From an uncultured Paracoccaceae bacterium (GTDB lineage Bacteria; Pseudomonadota; Alphaproteobacteria; Rhodobacterales; Rhodobacteraceae): 6,319 bases of DNA. Shown piece after piece: positions 1 to 6,079 of this stretch. Both the position numbers and the translations under genes were made by a program. The notes under the pieces are model-generated. The model was given only the letters and a program-made list of their open reading frames with translations, was not told the origin of the DNA and ran no database searches. Location: contig CALEZJ010000181.1 in assembly GCA_937927885.1 (NCBI GenBank), positions 1 to 6,319 on the forward strand, read 5' to 3'. Each line of letters starts with the position of its first letter. Position 1 is the first letter of the stretch.

Positions 1-113
1 AGCTGACACTGGGCACAATGATGTTCACGGTGCCGCCGCTTCTGATCATCCTGATCGGGCCGTCGGTCCATGGGGTGGTGACCATGCTTGCGACGGCCAA
101 TTTCAGTCCATGA
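1..113 (+). CDS. tadC: TadC-like pilus platform protein, C-terminal tail (5' partial)
   Basis: Only the last 36 codons and the stop are in the window, read in the frame beginning at base 3. The visible tail is a hydrophobic stretch (TMMFTVPPLLIILIGPSV) followed by a short polar end. This matches the last membrane segment of type II secretion F-domain proteins of the TadC kind, which end with a Pro-Pro-Leu-Leu-Ile hydrophobic helix and a Gly-Pro turn. TadC and TadB form the inner-membrane platform on which the TadA ATPase drives Flp pilus assembly. The assignment is supported by what follows: two TPR lipoproteins and a prepilin peptidase, the usual gene order in rhodobacterial tad loci. Its TGA overlaps the next start codon (ATGA), suggesting translational coupling. 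TadC rather than TadB is inferred from position in the operon; the fragment is too short to separate them by sequence. Confidence 0.75.
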   Translation, partial: LTLGTMMFTVPPLLIILIGPSVHGVVTMLATANFSP

Positions 114-655
114 TACGACGTCTCTGTGTTGTTGCCTTTCTGGCGCTGTCAGCCTGCGGGGCTGATGGCGCCTTTACGCCGGACGGGCTGCCGGGGCGCG
201 CGGCCATGGCTGAGGATGTCGACGGCCTCCTGGTCGGCCATCGGCTGATGGAGGCCGGAGAATACGAACTGGCACTCAGGGCCTATTTTCGCTCGATGGC
301 CGAACAGGGCCCGACCGTGGATGCGCTGACCGCGATCGGTTCGGCCAATCTGCGACTGGGGCGGCTGGGGCAGGCCGAACAGATGCTGCAGCGCGCGATT
401 GCGCTGGACCCCAATTTTGTCCCCGCGTTGAACAATCTGGGCGTGGTCAAGATCGAGCGCCGCGAATGGGGGCAAGCGGCGCACCTGTTCCGAAATGCCT
501 TTGCACTCGACAGCGGGCGGTCAGAAGAAATCCGGCAGAACCTGAGGCTGGCCCTCGCAAATCTGGAAGACTCAGGCTATACTGAGGAAAACAACGATAA
601 CTTCGCTCTGGTGCGACGCGGAAACGGGCGCTTCCTGCTCCTCGCCACACCCTAA
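110..655 (+). CDS. TadD-like TPR lipoprotein (first of two)
   Basis: A 181-residue protein with a lipoprotein signal: positive start (MIRR), hydrophobic core, and lipobox LSAC with Cys16 as the predicted lipidated residue, so it should be anchored in the outer membrane or periplasmic face. About three TPR-like repeats run from residue 39 to 136, with typical Gly/Ala/Pro spacing (for example residues 70-102, ending in AIALDPN, and 103-136, with ALNNLGVVKIERREWGQA). In Tad systems TPR lipoproteins such as TadD are needed for pilus assembly and are thought to help the secretin reach or assemble in the outer membrane. The ATG overlaps the tadC stop as ATGA and has no clear Shine-Dalgarno sequence, so it probably depends on coupling. 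The C-terminal 40 residues after the repeats are not recognisable. TadD family is likely; the exact role is inferred from context. Confidence 0.8.
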   Translation: MIRRLCVVAFLALSACGADGAFTPDGLPGRAAMAEDVDGLLVGHRLMEAGEYELALRAYFRSMAEQGPTVDALTAIGSANLRLGRLGQAEQMLQRAIALDPNFVPALNNLGVVKIERREWGQAAHLFRNAFALDSGRSEEIRQNLRLALANLEDSGYTEENNDNFALVRRGNGRFLLLATP

Positions 656-679
656 GCGTCGAGCAGTGAAGGACAGATC

Positions 680-1522
680 ATGCAGAGTGTTTGGCTGGCA
701 CCCTTGTGCCTGACCGGCGTGCTTGCGCTCGGGGCCTGTGGGGAATCCACCAGGGTCCAGACCGCGCGCGCCATAGACAGCGTGGCGACCATCGACCAGG
801 ACAACATGGCCGAGATGATGCAGGCCGTTGCCGACCCGCGCGAGGCGGTGGCCTATTTCACCCAGGGCGTCCAGGCCAACCCAGACCGGATTGTCATGCG
901 CCGCGGGCTGGCACGTTCGCTCATGCGCTCGGGACAGGCGGAACAGGCCGTTGCCGCCTGGCGCGAGGTGCTGTCCCACCCGCAAGCGACGCTGGATGAC
1001 CGGGTCGACATGGCCGAGGCCTTCATCCGTTCTGGGGACTGGGCGCAGGCCGAAGCCACGCTGAACACGGTGCCGCCGACGCACGAAACCTTCGCCCGCT
1101 ACCGGTTGGAGGCGATGGTGGCAGACAGCCGCCAGCAATGGCAACGCGCCGACAGCTTCTACGAGATTGCGGTTGGACTGACCGCCACCCCGGCGCCGGT
1201 CCTGAACAACTGGGGCTATTCAAAGCTGACGCGCGGCGACCATCTTGGTGCCGAGCGGCTTTTCATGGAGGCCCTGCGCCACAACCCCAACCTTTTCACT
1301 GCAAAGAACAATCTGGTTCTGGCCCGGGCCGCGCAGCGTCGCTATGAACTGCCGCTGATCGAGATGACGCAGATTGAGCGGGCCGAACTGTTGCACACGA
1401 TGGCGCTGGTTGCGATCCGGCAGGGCGACACGCGCACCGGCCGCGCGCTGCTGGAAGAGGCGATCGCCACGCATCCGCAGCATTTCGAACCCGCCGTGAA
1501 TGCCCTTGCCGCGCTGCGATAG
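680..1522 (+). CDS. tadD: TadD-like TPR lipoprotein (second of two)
   Basis: A 280-residue protein with a lipoprotein signal peptide whose lipobox LGAC places the lipidated Cys at residue 20. TPR-type helical repeats follow: a first set around residues 50-130, then a strong pair at about 175-210 (LNNWGYSKLTRGD, then AERLFMEALRHNP and NNLVLARA) and a last one near 235-270. The NNxG / ALxxNP / NNL pattern is characteristic of TadD-type Flp pilus proteins, and this is the better TadD candidate of the two by length. It is predicted to sit on the inner face of the outer membrane and support secretin or pilus assembly. The start is backed by an AAGGA Shine-Dalgarno sequence at 669-673, 6 nt before the ATG. 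It lies 24 nt after the first TPR gene. The two lipoproteins are not close copies of each other, so they are not a recent tandem duplication. Confidence 0.82.
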   Translation: MQSVWLAPLCLTGVLALGACGESTRVQTARAIDSVATIDQDNMAEMMQAVADPREAVAYFTQGVQANPDRIVMRRGLARSLMRSGQAEQAVAAWREVLSHPQATLDDRVDMAEAFIRSGDWAQAEATLNTVPPTHETFARYRLEAMVADSRQQWQRADSFYEIAVGLTATPAPVLNNWGYSKLTRGDHLGAERLFMEALRHNPNLFTAKNNLVLARAAQRRYELPLIEMTQIERAELLHTMALVAIRQGDTRTGRALLEEAIATHPQHFEPAVNALAALR

Positions 1523-1531
1523 GCCCGTTTG

Positions 1532-2032
1532 ATGATGACGCAATCCGCCGAGGGCGCCCTGTGGCTGCTGGTCTTCTCCGCGCCAGTCTGCCTTTTTGTG
1601 GCCTGGACCGATCTGACACAGATGCGCATTCCCAACCTTGCGGTGCTGGCGCTGCTGGCGGTCTTTGCCACGGTTGGGGCGGTGGTGCTGCCCTCGTGGT
1701 CTATCTGGGGCTGGAGCTGGCTGCACTTCGCCGTGGTGCTGGTGGTCGGCTTCGTGCTCAGCCTGACGGGAGGGTTTGGCGCTGGCGATGCGAAATTCCT
1801 CGCAGCCATGGCGCCCTTTGTGGCGCTGGGTGACCTGCGGCTGTTCCTTGTCCTGCTCAGCGCGGTGGCGATCGCGGCCTTTGTCGTGCACCGCATCCTG
1901 CGCGCCATACCGATGGTGCGCCGAGCCACCCCAAGCTGGAAAAGCTGGGAAAGCCGCCAGTTCCCATTCGGCCTCGCTCTAGCGCCCGCGTTAATCTTTT
2001 ATCTTGTTTTGGCGAGCATCTACGGAAGCTGA
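1532..2032 (+). CDS. cpaA: A24 family prepilin peptidase (TadV/CpaA-like)
   Basis: A polytopic membrane protein of 166 residues, the short length typical of TadV/CpaA peptidases that lack the N-methylase domain of PilD. It cleaves the leader of Flp prepilin and pseudopilins at the cytoplasmic face of the inner membrane. Both catalytic aspartates of the aspartyl-protease family A24 are visible: Asp27 in AWTDLTQMRIPN and Asp86 in the GxGxGD-type motif GGFGAGDAKF. Hydrophobic segments cover about residues 9-25, 35-54, 62-80, 88-121 and 147-162, and the FPFGLALAPA segment near the C-terminus is also typical of the family. An in-frame TTG lies at 1529, but ATG at 1532 (or 1535) is preferred; no strong Shine-Dalgarno sequence precedes either. 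It starts 9 nt after the TPR gene, consistent with one operon. Confidence 0.9.
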   Translation: MMTQSAEGALWLLVFSAPVCLFVAWTDLTQMRIPNLAVLALLAVFATVGAVVLPSWSIWGWSWLHFAVVLVVGFVLSLTGGFGAGDAKFLAAMAPFVALGDLRLFLVLLSAVAIAAFVVHRILRAIPMVRRATPSWKSWESRQFPFGLALAPALIFYLVLASIYGS

Positions 2033-2055
2033 CGCCCCATCGGAGTGAGTCGCCC

Positions 2056-3375
2056 ATGAACGAGATCGCGCCCCATGGCCGGATCCAGCCGCCACCCCCG
2101 CCCGCCTCGCTCGAAGAGACCGGACTGCCGCTGACCCTGATGCGGGACATCCTCCTGAAAACGATGTTCCGCACGTCGCGCAACCTGACCTCGGAACTGG
2201 CGCGGCTGGTGTGCTTGTCATTCGCGCAGACTCAGCAATTGATTGACTCGGCGCGCGGCGAGCATCTGCTCGAAGCCATGGGCACGATGCATGCAACCGC
2301 ACAATCCAGCGAAATGGGATTTCAGTTGACCGACGCCGGCCGCCAGCGCGCGCAGCAGGCGTTGGCAATCTCGGAATATTACGGCGCCATGCCGGTCCCC
2401 CTGGACACCTATGGCGAACAGGTGCGCCGCCAGTCGATCCGCAAGGTCAAGATCACGCGCGACCAGTTGCTCGCCGCGATGGGCGACCTGATCCTGCCAG
2501 ACGGGCTTCTGGCCGATCTGGGGCCGGCCGTGACCTCGGGGCGTTCGATCCTGATGTATGGCCCGCCCGGCAACGGGAAATCATCGATCTCGAACGGAAT
2601 CCGCGATGCGATGGGCGATCAGATTTATGTTCCCCAGGCCGTGGTGCATTCGGGTCAGGTGATTTCGGTATATGATCCGATCGTGCATCGCCGGGTCGAA
2701 CAGCCGGTGGCGCAGGGCAGTCAGTTGCGCCTGTCCAGCCAGCGCTACGACCCACGATATGTGCTGTGCGAACGCCCGACCGTCATCACCGGCGGCGAGT
2801 TGAAGCTCGACATGCTCGAACTGAAATACAACTCGGTCGCGCGCACCTATCAGGCACCCCTACAGTTCAAGGCTACAGGCGGCGTGTTCATCGTCGACGA
2901 CCTCGGCCGCCAGGAGGAACCGCCGCAGGCGCTGGTCAACCGATGGATCGTCCCGCTGGAAATGAACTATGACATCCTGTCGCTGGTCTCGGGCGAAAAG
3001 TTCATCGTTCCCTTCGATACTCTGGTGATCTTTTCCACCAACTTCCACCCGAACGCCATCTTTGACCAAGCGGCGCTGAGGCGGATCTTCTTCAAGATCA
3101 AGATCGACGGACCCAATCAGGCGGATTTCCTGAAGATCTTCGCATTGGTAGCCCGCAAGCGCCGAGTCCCTCTGAACGAAGACGCGCTGATCCATTTGCT
3201 GCAAAACAAGTATCCCAGCATTGGCAATGTCTATTCGAATTACCAGCCGGTGTTTCTGATCGACCAGATGATCGCGATCTGCGATTTCGAAGGAAAGCCC
3301 TATCACATGTCGCCCGATCTGATCGACCGTGCGTGGTCGAACATGTTCGTACGAGACGAGGAAATCCTGCGTTGA
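2056..3375 (+). CDS. AAA+ ATPase with possible winged-helix N-terminus, Tad-locus associated
   Basis: A 439-residue soluble protein. The P-loop is clear: Walker A GPPGNGKSS at residues 169-177, Walker B GVFIVDD at 276-282, sensor-1 Asn329 in VIFSTNFHP, and candidate arginine finger Arg342/Arg343 in ALRRIFFKIKID. The order fits an AAA+ ATPase, not a VirB11-type secretion ATPase such as TadA. The first 20 residues are proline-rich (QPPPPPA). Residues about 25-105 look helical and end in FQLTDAGRQRAQQAL, resembling a winged-helix domain; this is a pattern impression, not a proven fold. No membrane segment or signal peptide is seen. A GGAG Shine-Dalgarno sequence at 2042-2045, 10 nt upstream, supports the start. 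It begins 23 nt after the prepilin peptidase gene, so it is probably the last gene of the pilus operon. The ATPase assignment is firm; its role in pilus biogenesis or regulation is unknown to me and only inferred from location. Confidence 0.85.
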   Translation: MNEIAPHGRIQPPPPPASLEETGLPLTLMRDILLKTMFRTSRNLTSELARLVCLSFAQTQQLIDSARGEHLLEAMGTMHATAQSSEMGFQLTDAGRQRAQQALAISEYYGAMPVPLDTYGEQVRRQSIRKVKITRDQLLAAMGDLILPDGLLADLGPAVTSGRSILMYGPPGNGKSSISNGIRDAMGDQIYVPQAVVHSGQVISVYDPIVHRRVEQPVAQGSQLRLSSQRYDPRYVLCERPTVITGGELKLDMLELKYNSVARTYQAPLQFKATGGVFIVDDLGRQEEPPQALVNRWIVPLEMNYDILSLVSGEKFIVPFDTLVIFSTNFHPNAIFDQAALRRIFFKIKIDGPNQADFLKIFALVARKRRVPLNEDALIHLLQNKYPSIGNVYSNYQPVFLIDQMIAICDFEGKPYHMSPDLIDRAWSNMFVRDEEILR

Positions 3376-3714
3376 TCGGTGCTTTGGCGACCCTGACTGG
3401 CACGGACTGTCCCTGGAAGCAGGCAGCAAAGGACGCGCTGACCCGCCTTTAGGGCCCACGGTTCAGCATTGGAGCAGCCGCCTTGGCCAAGGCGATCACC
3501 CCGTTCGAGTTCAGCGCATCGGTGATGGCGCCAATACAGGCCAACAGTCGGAACAGAAAGTTGCGGGACAGACCGACAACCGGAACAGCGCCTGTTCAAG
3601 CGGGTCAATCCAACGGGGCGACTCTGACGCAACGAAACTCTCGCTTCGCTGTCGCTGACTGCCATGCTGGCACTCACAGATGCCCTGCAGCCAGTCCCCA
3701 ACCTCAGGCCCCCG
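3376..3714. other. Stretch without a supportable gene
   Basis: About 340 bases between the AAA+ gene and the thioesterase. Short open frames exist on both strands (for example plus strand from about 3483), but their translations show no family motif, no good ribosome binding site and no protein-like residue pattern, so I do not call them. Imperfect complementarity exists around 3433-3470 (GCTGACC against GGTTCAGC), which might form a weak hairpin after the tad operon, but it has no U-tract. The thioesterase promoter should lie here if that gene is transcribed alone; I could not pick a convincing -35/-10 pair. A decayed gene too degraded to recognise is possible. Confidence 0.5.
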
Positions 3715-4194
3715 ATGATCGACCAGCCCGCAAATGCCCCTAAAGCCCTCGAAACCCGCATCCGCGCAAGTTTCGACCGCCAGACAATGATGCAGACCCT
3801 GGGGGCAGAAATGGTCGCTATCGCGCCGGGGTGCTGCACGTTGCGCGCCGCCATTGCCGGACATGTCCTTCAACAGCACGGCGCGGCCCATGCCGCTCTG
3901 GCCTTTGCGCTCGGGGATTCTGCGGCGGGCTACGCCGCGCTCAGCCTGTTGCCCGAGGGCACAGAGGTGATGACGGTCGAGATGAAGATCAACCTCATGG
4001 CGCCCGCTTTGGGCGAGTCGCTGGAGGCCGTGGGCACGGTTGCCCGGGCCGGGCGGCGCCTGAGCGTTGTCACCGCAGAGGTCTTTGCCCTGACAGGCAG
4101 CACGCGCAAGAGTGTCGCGCTTCTCCAGGGCACGATGATTCCTGTCGACCCGGTGCCAGCGTCCGTCGAAAAGGCACCGTCAGTAACTGCCTAG
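3715..4194 (+). CDS. PaaI-family hotdog-fold thioesterase
   Basis: Predicted 159-residue single-domain hotdog protein of the PaaI/acyl-CoA thioesterase type, which hydrolyses CoA thioesters in the cytoplasm as a homo-oligomer. Family features: HGAAHAAL at residues 55-62 on the central helix (the classic form is HGG), followed by LGDSAAGYAA with Asp68 in the place of the PaaI catalytic acid, then the beta-strand signature TVEMKINLMAPALGE (88-102) and the later VARAGRRLSVVTAEVFA strand pair. An in-frame ATG at 3664 would add 17 residues (LALTDALQPVPNL and so on) that look unlike the family. ATG 3715 gives normal length and has a weak AGG 6 nt upstream, so the start is uncertain. It converges on folD with 40 nt between stops; no functional link to its neighbours is visible. 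The substrate cannot be told from sequence; phenylacetyl-CoA-type or general acyl-CoA clearing are options. Confidence 0.8.
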   Translation: MIDQPANAPKALETRIRASFDRQTMMQTLGAEMVAIAPGCCTLRAAIAGHVLQQHGAAHAALAFALGDSAAGYAALSLLPEGTEVMTVEMKINLMAPALGESLEAVGTVARAGRRLSVVTAEVFALTGSTRKSVALLQGTMIPVDPVPASVEKAPSVTA

Positions 4195-4234
4195 CGTGGG
4201 GTTTCACCTCAGCGGCGTGGCGATTGCGTGATGG

Positions 4235-5125
4235 TCAGGCGGTCAGGCCCACCGGTTCGGCCAGACCATGGTCCCGGCAGGTCGCAGTCAGTGTGTTCGC
4301 CAGCAGGCAGGCAATCGTCATCGGCCCAACACCGCCCGGCACCGGGGTGATGGCGCCGGCGACTGCGAGAGCGCTGTCGAAATGCACGTCACCGACCAGA
4401 ATTCCCTTGCCATCGCGCTGGACGCGGTTGATGCCGACGTCGATCACCGTCGCGCCCGGCTTGACCCAATCACCCGGGATCATTTCGGGCCGTCCCACCG
4501 CCGCGACCAGAATATCTGCGCCCCTGCAGACCGCAGCCAGATCCCTGGTGCGTGAATGCGCGATGGTCACCGTGCAGCTATCGCCCAGCAGCAATTGAGC
4601 CATGGGTTTGCCGACAATGTTCGACCGCCCCACCACCACCGCGTTCAGCCCTGACAGACTGCCAAGATGATCGCGCAGCATCATCAGGCAGCCCAGAGGG
4701 GTGCAGGGTACCATGCTCTTTTGCCCAGTTCCCAGCAGCCCCACGTTCGAGATATGGAACCCGTCCACGTCCTTCGCAGGATCGATGCAATTGATCACCA
4801 GATCGCTGTCCAGGTGCGCCGGAAGCGGCAATTGAACCAGAATGCCATTCACCGCCGGATCGGCATTCAGCCGCGCGATGAGCGCCAGAAGGTCGGCCTC
4901 GGATGTATCTGCAGGCAGCTTGTGCTCGTACGAGTTCATGCCGACCTCGACGGTCTGCTTGCCCTTCGACTTGACATAGACCTGGCTTGCAGGGTCCTCG
5001 CCCACGAGAACCACGGCAAGACCGGGTACCAGCCCGTGCTCGTCCTTCAGTCGGGCAACATGCGCCGCCACCTGGGCCCGCACCTTCGCCGCAAAGGCTT
5101 TCCCGTCAATGATTGCCGCCGTCAT
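4235..5125 (-). CDS. folD: Bifunctional methylene-THF dehydrogenase / methenyl-THF cyclohydrolase
   Basis: A full-length 296-residue FolD. It oxidises 5,10-methylene-THF to 5,10-methenyl-THF with NADP and hydrolyses that to 10-formyl-THF, reversibly, in the cytoplasm. All key motifs are present: Tyr50 and catalytic Lys54 in [12 protein letters not shown] at 98-102, KDVDG at 118-122 with Asp121, PCTP at 140-143, the dinucleotide-binding [12 protein letters not shown] at 163-174 with GRS at 166-168, HSRT at 190-193, and PGGVGPMT at 263-270. The length is normal for the family. The start is well fixed: Shine-Dalgarno GGAGG at 5136-5132, 6 nt before the ATG and inside the end of the upstream folD paralogue, whose TGA is separated from this ATG by one nucleotide. 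It is therefore the last gene of an fhs-folD-folD operon. It supplies the intermediates on which Fhs acts and is presumably the working FolD here because its paralogue is broken. Confidence 0.96.
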   Translation of the reverse strand: MTAAIIDGKAFAAKVRAQVAAHVARLKDEHGLVPGLAVVLVGEDPASQVYVKSKGKQTVEVGMNSYEHKLPADTSEADLLALIARLNADPAVNGILVQLPLPAHLDSDLVINCIDPAKDVDGFHISNVGLLGTGQKSMVPCTPLGCLMMLRDHLGSLSGLNAVVVGRSNIVGKPMAQLLLGDSCTVTIAHSRTRDLAAVCRGADILVAAVGRPEMIPGDWVKPGATVIDVGINRVQRDGKGILVGDVHFDSALAVAGAITPVPGGVGPMTIACLLANTLTATCRDHGLAEPVGLTA

Positions 5126-5131
5126 GTCAGA

Positions 5132-5136
5132 CCTCC
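5132..5136 (-). promoter_or_regulatory. Shine-Dalgarno site of the intact folD
   Basis: GGAGG on the minus strand, 6 nt before the ATG at 5125, lying within the last codons of the broken paralogue. This perfect core should allow the intact folD to be translated even though most ribosomes on the upstream reading frame now stop at 5474, about 340 nt earlier. Confidence 0.8.
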
Positions 5137-5471
5137 GTATTCTCGTATTGCGCCCGGTAATGCGCGCGCTGCATCCTTGTCGCCAGTACCGCGTTCTTCA
5201 TCAGGATCGCCACCGTCACCGGCCCGACACCCCCCGGCACGGGCGTCAGCCAGCCCGCCACGGCGGCGCAGGATGCGAAATCGGCATCACCAACCGTGCG
5301 CCCGTCAACGCGGTTGATACCGATGTCGATCAGCGCGGCACCCGGCTTGATCATGTCGCCGGTCACCAGGCCCGGCCTGCCCACTGCCACAAACACTGCA
5401 TCCGCCGCCCGGCTGTGCATAGCAACCGATCGCGTCATGTGGTGGCACACCGTCACAGTGGCGCCAAGCGA

Positions 5472-5476
5472 CATCA
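5472..5476 (-). other. TGATG stop/start overlap inside the broken folD
   Basis: The premature TGA of the first folD segment (5476-5474) overlaps an ATG (5474-5472) that is in the frame of the downstream segment. Such TGATG arrangements often allow terminating ribosomes to reinitiate, so the C-terminal part (115 residues starting MSLGATVTV) could be made separately. No good Shine-Dalgarno sequence lies at the normal distance; the nearest purine run (GGAAAG) is about 20 nt upstream. The overlap probably arises by chance, because the ATG is the ordinary internal Met codon of the original frame. Confidence 0.6.
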
Positions 5477-6007
5477 GCAGGAAGGCAATCGGCTTTCCGA
5501 CGATTTCGCGATGACCGTCACATCCAGCCCCTCGATCTTGAGCGGCAGCGATTTGAGGATCTCGACCGCCGCCACCGCCGTGCAGGGCCCCAGAGCGAGA
5601 TCGTTATAGACGATGTTGCCGATTGACGCGGGGTGCATCCCCTCGACATCCTTCAGCGGATGCACGGCCTTTTGGAGCGTCTTGACCGGAATATGCGCCG
5701 GAAGCGGGCGCTGGATGATGATCCCGTTCACCCTGGGATCGGCGTTCAGCCCGGACAGGACGCCGACCAGTTGCTCCATCGAAATGTCGCCCGGGTAATT
5801 GCGCGCCTCAAAGGCTACGCCCGAGCCCTCAGCCGATTTCTGCTGGTTTCGCACATAAAGCTCGGCCGCAGCCACATCCCCGACTGAAATCGACACCAGC
5901 CGGGGCTGCCACCCTTGCGCCGCCAGTTCGGCGGCCTCGGCAGCTGTCTCGGCCCGCATCCGCGCCGCAATCGCCTTTCCGTCGATGATCGCCGCGCGCA
6001 TCGCCCG

Positions 6008-6013
6008 CCCCTT
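6008..6013 (-). promoter_or_regulatory. Shine-Dalgarno site of the broken folD paralogue
   Basis: AAGGGG on the minus strand, 6 nt before ATG 6001. It decides the start against the in-frame GTG at 6034, and the resulting N-terminus [10 protein letters not shown] aligns residue for residue with [10 protein letters not shown] of the intact FolD. Confidence 0.75.
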
Positions 6014-6042
6014 CACATTGTCTTGAACACTCACCGGGGAGT

Positions 6043-6071
6043 GCGAGGGAGGGGGCTTTGCCCTCCCTCGC
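6043..6071. terminator. GC-rich stem-loop between fhs and folD paralogue
   Basis: A perfect 11-bp inverted repeat: GCGAGGGAGGG (6043-6053) pairs with CCCTCCCTCGC (6061-6071) around a 7-nt loop, GGCTTTG. It begins 8 nt after the fhs stop codon on the minus strand and ends about 41 nt before the folD paralogue ATG. No run of T follows on either strand, so it is not a textbook intrinsic terminator. It may act as a partial terminator, an mRNA 3' end stabiliser for fhs, or a processing site that lowers folD expression relative to fhs. Hairpins of this GGGAGGG-CTTTG-CCCTCCC look are, from general knowledge, common between genes in Rhodobacteraceae. Confidence 0.65.
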
Positions 6072-6079
6072 TTGCATCG

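Larger units (their letters stand above)
5127..6001 (-). pseudogene. folD: Divergent folD paralogue, frameshifted by a 7-nt deletion
   Basis: Two open segments together cover a complete FolD-like protein. Codons 1-164 (6001 to 5510) run from [15 protein letters not shown] to GLDVTVI. The rest (5507 to 5127) continues in another frame from EIVGKPIAFLLMSLGATVTV to the PGGVGPVT motif. Between VTVI and EIVGKP the intact paralogue has three residues, GRS; here only two bases (GC) remain, a net loss of 7 nt that removes the NADP-binding GRS motif. Reading on from the first segment gives AKSSESRLPSC and a TGA at 5476-5474. The lineage was already divergent: Gln53 replaces catalytic Lys in YVRNQQK, QRPLP replaces QLPLP (97-101), KDVEG replaces KDVDG (117-121), PCTA replaces PCTP, and HHMT replaces HSRT. 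ATG 6001 is preferred to an in-frame GTG at 6034 because AAGGGG lies 6 nt upstream. It sits between fhs and the intact folD. A sequencing or assembly error remains possible. Confidence 0.88.

Noticed and set aside
572..1144. Long open frame on the minus strand opposite the TPR genes
   Set aside because: It is antisense to two well-supported lipoprotein genes, has no family motifs and is rich in the His/Arg/Gly typical of shadow frames in GC-rich DNA.
1220..1929. Long minus-strand open frames opposite the second TPR gene and the prepilin peptidase
   Set aside because: Their translations are low-complexity His/Gln/Arg-rich shadows, while the plus strand carries clear catalytic motifs.
2056..3375. 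AAA+ protein as a MoxR-type or anti-phage ATPase
   Set aside because: No VWA-domain partner, effector or other defence gene is nearby; the neighbours are pilus genes.
3483..3743. Possible 86-residue protein beginning MAKAITPFEF
   Set aside because: It has a TTG start without a ribosome binding site, overlaps the thioesterase start and shows no recognisable motif.
3303..3891. Minus-strand open frames across the gap, considered as transposase remnants
   Set aside because: No DDE motif, terminal inverted repeats or target duplication could be seen.
4195..4234. Bidirectional terminator between the convergent thioesterase and folD
   Set aside because: Only 3-4 bp stems (such as GGTTTCACC) can be drawn and no T-run is present.
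5499..5516. Programmed ribosomal frameshifting as the explanation for the split folD
   Set aside because: There is no slippery heptamer (only GCGAAATCG), and a shift would still leave the GRS motif missing. A plain deletion explains the data better.
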